Below, one piece after another: positions 4,528 through 6,835 of a stretch of 6,835 bases of DNA. Origin of the DNA: Actinomycetes bacterium (lineage in GTDB: Bacteria; Actinomycetota; Thermoleophilia; Solirubrobacterales; JACPNS01). Position 1 is the first letter of the stretch, and each line of letters starts with the position of its first letter. The notes below the pieces were generated by a model, which worked only from the letters and a program-made list of their open reading frames with translations, was not told the DNA's origin and searched no databases. Location of the stretch: assembly GCA_023404495.1 (NCBI GenBank), contig JAEYBE010000016.1:1-6835 (forward strand), given 5' to 3'. The position numbers and the translations under genes are program-made.

Positions 4528-4764
4528 TTGAGCGATCAGTCCGAATCCACCCGCAAGTACTACAAGGGCAAGGACGTCACCGTCAGTTTTGACTCCGCCG
4601 TCTGCCAACACGCGGCCTTCTGCGTGAAGGGGTTGCCAAGCGTGTTCGACACCAACGCCAGGCCCTGGATCAATCCCGATGCCAGCGACGCGGACGCAGT
4701 GCGCGCGCAGGTCGAGCGTTGTCCCTCCGGCGCGCTTGGTCACCATCCGCCCGATTCGGCTTGA
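4528..4764 (+). CDS. Small divergent mono-cluster Fe-S protein (YjdI-like)
   Basis: 78 residues from TTG 4528, with AGGAAGGAG (4512-4520) 7 nt upstream as a strong ribosome binding site. The sequence follows the pattern of the YjdI/divergent 4Fe-4S family (Fer4_19): an N-terminal YYKGKDVTVSFD strand, CQHAAFC (Cys26, His28, Cys32), VFDTNARPWINPD, then CPSGAL (Cys65). Only three cysteines are present; I recall the same arrangement in E. coli YjdI, so a fourth ligand may be His28 or come from elsewhere. Family members are small cytoplasmic redox or cluster-binding proteins of poorly defined function. The neighbours give little help: a tRNA upstream and a convergent VOC protein 18 bp downstream. 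Family assignment is good, biochemical role unknown. Confidence 0.88.
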   Translation: MSDQSESTRKYYKGKDVTVSFDSAVCQHAAFCVKGLPSVFDTNARPWINPDASDADAVRAQVERCPSGALGHHPPDSA

Positions 4765-4782
4765 GCGGGTTTGCTGCCCGGG

Positions 4783-5247
4783 CTATCCGTCGTAGGCAGC
4801 TTGCAAATCGGCCAGCACCAGCTTGTCCATCGTCATCATCTTCTCGCGGGCGCGTTCGCGGCCGGCCTCGTCCGGTCCTGCCATCACGTCCATGAAGCCC
4901 GCCGGGATGATCTGCCACCAGATTCCGAACCGGTCCTGCAGCCATCCGCACCGACTGTGCTCGCCGCCACCCTCGATCAGCCCATCCCACAGGCGATCGA
5001 CATCCTCCTGAGTCTCGGCGGTGACCATCAGTGAAAAAGCCCAGCTGTGTGGCTGCCCGGGGCCGCCGTTGAAGAGGATGAAGGTGGTGTCCGCGATCGT
5101 CATCGCGACGCCCATCGGTTCGTCGGGGCGAAAGCCCGGCATCTCGGAGACCACTTCGGCTTCCGGAAAAAGTGCGAGGTAGAAGTCTCGTGCCTCGGTG
5201 GCCCCGCTCTCGAGCCAGATGAATGGTGTGACGTGTTTGGTTCCCAT
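4783..5247 (-). CDS. VOC-superfamily protein, PhnB / 3-demethylubiquinone methyltransferase-like type
   Basis: 154 residues from ATG 5247. The N-terminal half has the beta-alpha-beta pattern of the glyoxalase/VOC fold (VTPFIWLESGATEARDFYLALFP) and the second half carries the marker GWLQDRFGIWWQI (101-113) of the PhnB-like subgroup. Many of these are annotated as 3-demethylubiquinone-9 methyltransferase, but that label is not backed by a methyltransferase motif; the fold is that of small-molecule-binding or metal-dependent enzymes. I see no clear metal triad of classic glyoxalase I. The C-terminal tail (EAGRERAREKMMTMDKLVLADLQAAYDG) is a helix seen in relatives that often bear MMxMxKxDIAxLxxA. 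The frame stays open upstream to 5412, but that part overlaps the exonuclease gene and is not VOC-like. No Shine-Dalgarno sequence; TAGAAC ends 7 nt before the ATG, so the mRNA may be leaderless. Confidence 0.9.
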   Translation of the reverse strand: MGTKHVTPFIWLESGATEARDFYLALFPEAEVVSEMPGFRPDEPMGVAMTIADTTFILFNGGPGQPHSWAFSLMVTAETQEDVDRLWDGLIEGGGEHSRCGWLQDRFGIWWQIIPAGFMDVMAGPDEAGRERAREKMMTMDKLVLADLQAAYDG

Positions 5248-5254
5248 GCAATGA

Positions 5255-5280
5255 GTTCTACCCGATCCGCCGGGTAGGTT
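5255..5280. promoter_or_regulatory. Symmetric divergent promoter of the VOC and exonuclease genes
   Basis: CTACCCG (5258-5264) and CGGGTAG (5271-5277) form a perfect 7-bp inverted repeat around ATCCGC. Read outward on each strand, CGGGTAG runs into TAGAAC (minus, 5260-5255) and TAGGTT (plus, 5275-5280). These are -10-like hexamers placed 7 nt before ATG 5247 and 6 nt before GTG 5287. The two coding regions are only 39 bp apart, so both promoters must share this DNA. No good -35 is visible for either side. Confidence 0.45.
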
Positions 5281-5286
5281 CGCGGC

Positions 5287-6012
5287 GTGACCGACGGCTC
5301 CGTCAATTGGCACCACGGCAGGCTCGCCGCCTTCGACATCGAGTCGACAGGCGTCGACCCGCAGAACGATCGCATCGTCACCGCGACCGTGAGCGTGGTC
5401 GGCGGTGGTCAACCGCCCGCAAGCACCTCATGGCTGGCCGACCCCGGAGTCGAAATTCCCGAAGGCGCAGCGCGCGTGCACGGGATCACCACCGAGCAGG
5501 CCCGCGCCGAAGGGCGCCCTGCCCCGGAAGTTGTGCGCGAGATCGTCGAGACGCTGGCCGCGGAGATCGCCCAGGGCGTTCCAGTCGTCGCCTTCAACGC
5601 CCGCTACGACCTGACAATGCTCGACCGCGAGGCCCGCCGTCACGGGATCGTCCCGCTCACCGAGCGCGGCCATGAGCTGCTCGTGATCGACCCGCTGATC
5701 ATCGACAAGCAGGTCGACACCTACCGCAAGGGCAAGCGCACGCTGACTGCCGTCTGCGCGGTCTACAACGTCGAGCTCTCAGAAGACGATGCGCACGCCG
5801 CCGACGCCGACGCGATCGCCGCTGCGCGAGTCGCTTGGAGGATGGCCGAGCGCTATGACGAGCTCCACGTCGGCCTCAAAGAGCTGCACGCCTCGCAGAT
5901 CATCTGGGCGGCCGAGCAGGCCGAGTCGCTCCAGCAGTGGTTCAACTCTCAGGGCAAGAACGAGATCGTCGAGGGCGAGTGGCCGATCGTCTCGCCCGCC
6001 ACACAGGGCTGA
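5287..6012 (+). CDS. DEDDh 3'-5' exonuclease (DnaQ / Pol III epsilon-like, stand-alone)
   Basis: 241 residues from GTG 5287. The exonuclease domain spans about 12-185: Exo I with Asp17 and Glu19 (AFDIESTGVDP), Exo II with Asp108 (FNARYDLTML), Exo III with His170 and Asp175 (HAADADAIAAARV). All five DEDDh residues are present, so it should remove nucleotides from 3' ends with two metal ions. The HGITTEQARAEG element and the RKGKRTLTAVCAVYNV stretch are usual for the family. A C-terminal extension (about 195-235: LHASQIIWAAEQAESLQQWF..., EGEWPI) matches what I recall of actinobacterial stand-alone epsilon-like proteins. It is not fused to a polymerase or GIY-YIG domain. Role in replication proofreading versus repair or RNA turnover cannot be told from sequence. 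No Shine-Dalgarno sequence; TAGGTT ends 6 nt before GTG, so it is probably leaderless. Confidence 0.92.
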   Translation: MTDGSVNWHHGRLAAFDIESTGVDPQNDRIVTATVSVVGGGQPPASTSWLADPGVEIPEGAARVHGITTEQARAEGRPAPEVVREIVETLAAEIAQGVPVVAFNARYDLTMLDREARRHGIVPLTERGHELLVIDPLIIDKQVDTYRKGKRTLTAVCAVYNVELSEDDAHAADADAIAAARVAWRMAERYDELHVGLKELHASQIIWAAEQAESLQQWFNSQGKNEIVEGEWPIVSPATQG

Positions 6013-6016
6013 CCAA

Positions 6017-6038
6017 GCGGCCGAATTGATCAGGCCGC
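6017..6038. repeat. 6-bp inverted repeat at the convergent exonuclease/desaturase junction
   Basis: GCGGCC (6017-6022) and GGCCGC (6033-6038) flank a 10-nt centre that includes TGATCA. It lies across the 17-bp gap and the last codons of the minus-strand gene. It could form a hairpin that ends transcripts from both sides, but there is no T-run on either strand, so it may only slow the polymerase or be chance in GC-rich DNA. Confidence 0.3.
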
Positions 6039-6835
6039 GGCGGCGGAGGACGGCGGGTCGTGGTGCTCGCGCTCAGCCTCGCGCTTGTCCTCGTCGCTGC
6101 CTGGCTGCCAGCCCGGGCCGCGGAACATGTAGCCCATGCGATCACGCCAGGAATCCGCCGCGCGCACGTCGCGCCAGATCGAGACCCACTCGTGTGCGAA
6201 GACCCGAAACGGATTGAACGTGTGGATGTTCTTCGTCAAGCCGTAACGCACGCGCTCGCCCTCCGGCTCGAATGAGCCGAAGATGCGATCCCAGATGATC
6301 AGGATTCCGCCGTAGTTGCGATCGAGGTACTGAGGATTGCTCCCGTGATGCACGCGGTGGTGACTCGGCGTGTTGAAAAAGAACTCGTACCAGCGCGGAA
6401 GCCGCCCGATCGTCTCGGTGTGAATCCAGTACTGGTAGATCAATGACACCGCGTGCATTCCGACGATCATCGCCGGCGAAAAGCCGACAAGCGCGAGCGG
6501 AATCCAGAAAGGCAGCTCGGTCATCAAAACCCACTGCTGGCGCAGGGCGGTCGAGAGGTTGAAGTGCTGGCTGCTGTGATGAACCACATGCTGCGCCCAG
6601 AAGAGACGCACCTCATGGTGAATGCGGTGGTACCAGTAGAAGGCGAAGTCGTCGGCCAGGAAGAGCAGCAAATAGGTCCACCAAGCGTCGGCCGGGAAGT
6701 GCCACGGGGCGACATATGTGTAGATCGCGGCGAGCACGGCAATCTGCGCGAGCTTCCAAACCGAGTTGATGATCACGTTGCCGATTCCCATCGCCAACGA
6801 AGTGCGCGTGTCGCGCGCCTCGTAGCCGATCGGCC
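6030..6835 (-). CDS. Fatty acid hydroxylase / sterol desaturase family membrane protein (N-terminus beyond window)
   Basis: 267 visible residues; the frame is open to the right edge, and the residues before the in-frame TTG 6797 (GYEARDTRTSLAMGIGN) fit the family, so the gene starts outside. This is an integral membrane di-iron oxygenase family. Histidine motifs seen, numbered from the first complete codon at the edge: HRIHH (69-73), HVVHH (82-86) and HHRVHH (158-163), with His138 between. Membrane segments are likely at about 20-42, 48-66, 108-132. NPQYLDRNYGGILIIWDRIFGSF after the last histidine box is typical of the soluble catalytic end. Relatives hydroxylate or desaturate sterols, fatty acids, carotenoids or alkylglycerols; the substrate cannot be assigned. 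The C-terminus is hydrophilic and charged (GSDEDKREAEREHHD) and probably cytoplasmic. It converges on the exonuclease with 17 bp between stops. Confidence 0.92.
   Translation of the reverse strand, partial: PIGYEARDTRTSLAMGIGNVIINSVWKLAQIAVLAAIYTYVAPWHFPADAWWTYLLLFLADDFAFYWYHRIHHEVRLFWAQHVVHHSSQHFNLSTALRQQWVLMTELPFWIPLALVGFSPAMIVGMHAVSLIYQYWIHTETIGRLPRWYEFFFNTPSHHRVHHGSNPQYLDRNYGGILIIWDRIFGSFEPEGERVRYGLTKNIHTFNPFRVFAHEWVSIWRDVRAADSWRDRMGYMFRGPGWQPGSDEDKREAEREHHDPPSSAAAA

Noticed and set aside
4288..4746. N-terminal extension of the antitoxin frame to 4746
   Set aside because: It would be encoded antisense to the tRNA-Ser gene and the Fe-S gene. The Phd/YefM fold starts at ATG 4287, directly after a good promoter.
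4765..4784. Hairpin between the YjdI-like and VOC stops
   Set aside because: Only a 4-bp CGGG/CCCG stem and no T-run, too weak to call a terminator.
4670..5251. 193-codon minus-strand frame overlapping the VOC gene
   Set aside because: Arg/Gly/Asp-rich shadow of the VOC coding sequence in another frame, with no recognisable motif.
5248..5412. N-terminal extension of the VOC protein
   Set aside because: It overlaps the start of the exonuclease on the other strand and the VOC fold begins at ATG 5247.
5789..6217. 142-codon plus-strand frame across the exonuclease end and the desaturase end
   Set aside because: Ser/Arg/Pro-rich translation typical of a shadow frame in GC-rich DNA. It overlaps two well-supported genes.
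1..6835. CRISPR array, transposase, phage genes, biosynthetic cluster or defence island
   Set aside because: No regularly spaced repeats, transposase or phage-type proteins were seen. The only defence-like element is the single toxin-antitoxin pair; the rest are ordinary housekeeping or accessory genes.

Overview
The window looks like a chromosomal segment of a high-GC actinobacterium. I lean towards Thermoleophilia (Solirubrobacterales-like). The evidence is the high GC throughout, frequent TTG/GTG starts, several genes that appear to be leaderless, and an exonuclease of a type I associate with actinobacteria. The lineage call is inference from gene style, not from a marker gene.

Layout, left to right: (1) the C-terminal part of a TetR-type regulator, cut by the left edge; (2) a small lipoprotein with a cupredoxin-like fold whose predicted copper ligands are mostly replaced, closed by a strong terminator; (3) a candidate 29-residue single-membrane-span protein on the minus strand, divergent from a universal stress protein, with a large near-palindrome between them; (4) a secreted subtilisin-like (S8) protease on the minus strand, divergent from a TadA-type tRNA adenosine deaminase, the two sharing a mirrored 9-mer promoter element; (5) a two-gene toxin-antitoxin operon on the minus strand (Phd/YefM-type antitoxin, then PIN-domain toxin) next to and divergent from a tRNA-Ser(CGA) gene; (6) a small YjdI-type iron-sulfur protein behind a perfect 14-bp palindrome; (7) a PhnB-type VOC protein divergent from a DEDDh exonuclease, with both promoters apparently built on one inverted repeat; (8) a fatty-acid-hydroxylase/sterol-desaturase-family membrane protein whose N-terminus lies beyond the right edge.

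Gene organisation is compact and alternating. Four neighbouring pairs converge with gaps of only 1 to 18 bp, and apart from the toxin-antitoxin pair no operon is visible. Starts fall into two groups: genes with a clear Shine-Dalgarno sequence but a non-ATG start (lipoprotein, Usp, YjdI-like protein, PIN toxin), and genes with no Shine-Dalgarno sequence but a TA-N3-T or similar hexamer about 6 to 10 nt before the start codon (protease, tadA, antitoxin, VOC protein, exonuclease), as expected for leaderless mRNAs.

I do not see a clearly new multi-gene system. The items most worth following are the PIN toxin that can only start at CTG, the toxin-antitoxin pair beside tRNA-Ser, the ligand-poor cupredoxin-like lipoprotein, the unannotated-size membrane peptide, and the mirrored promoter repeats.
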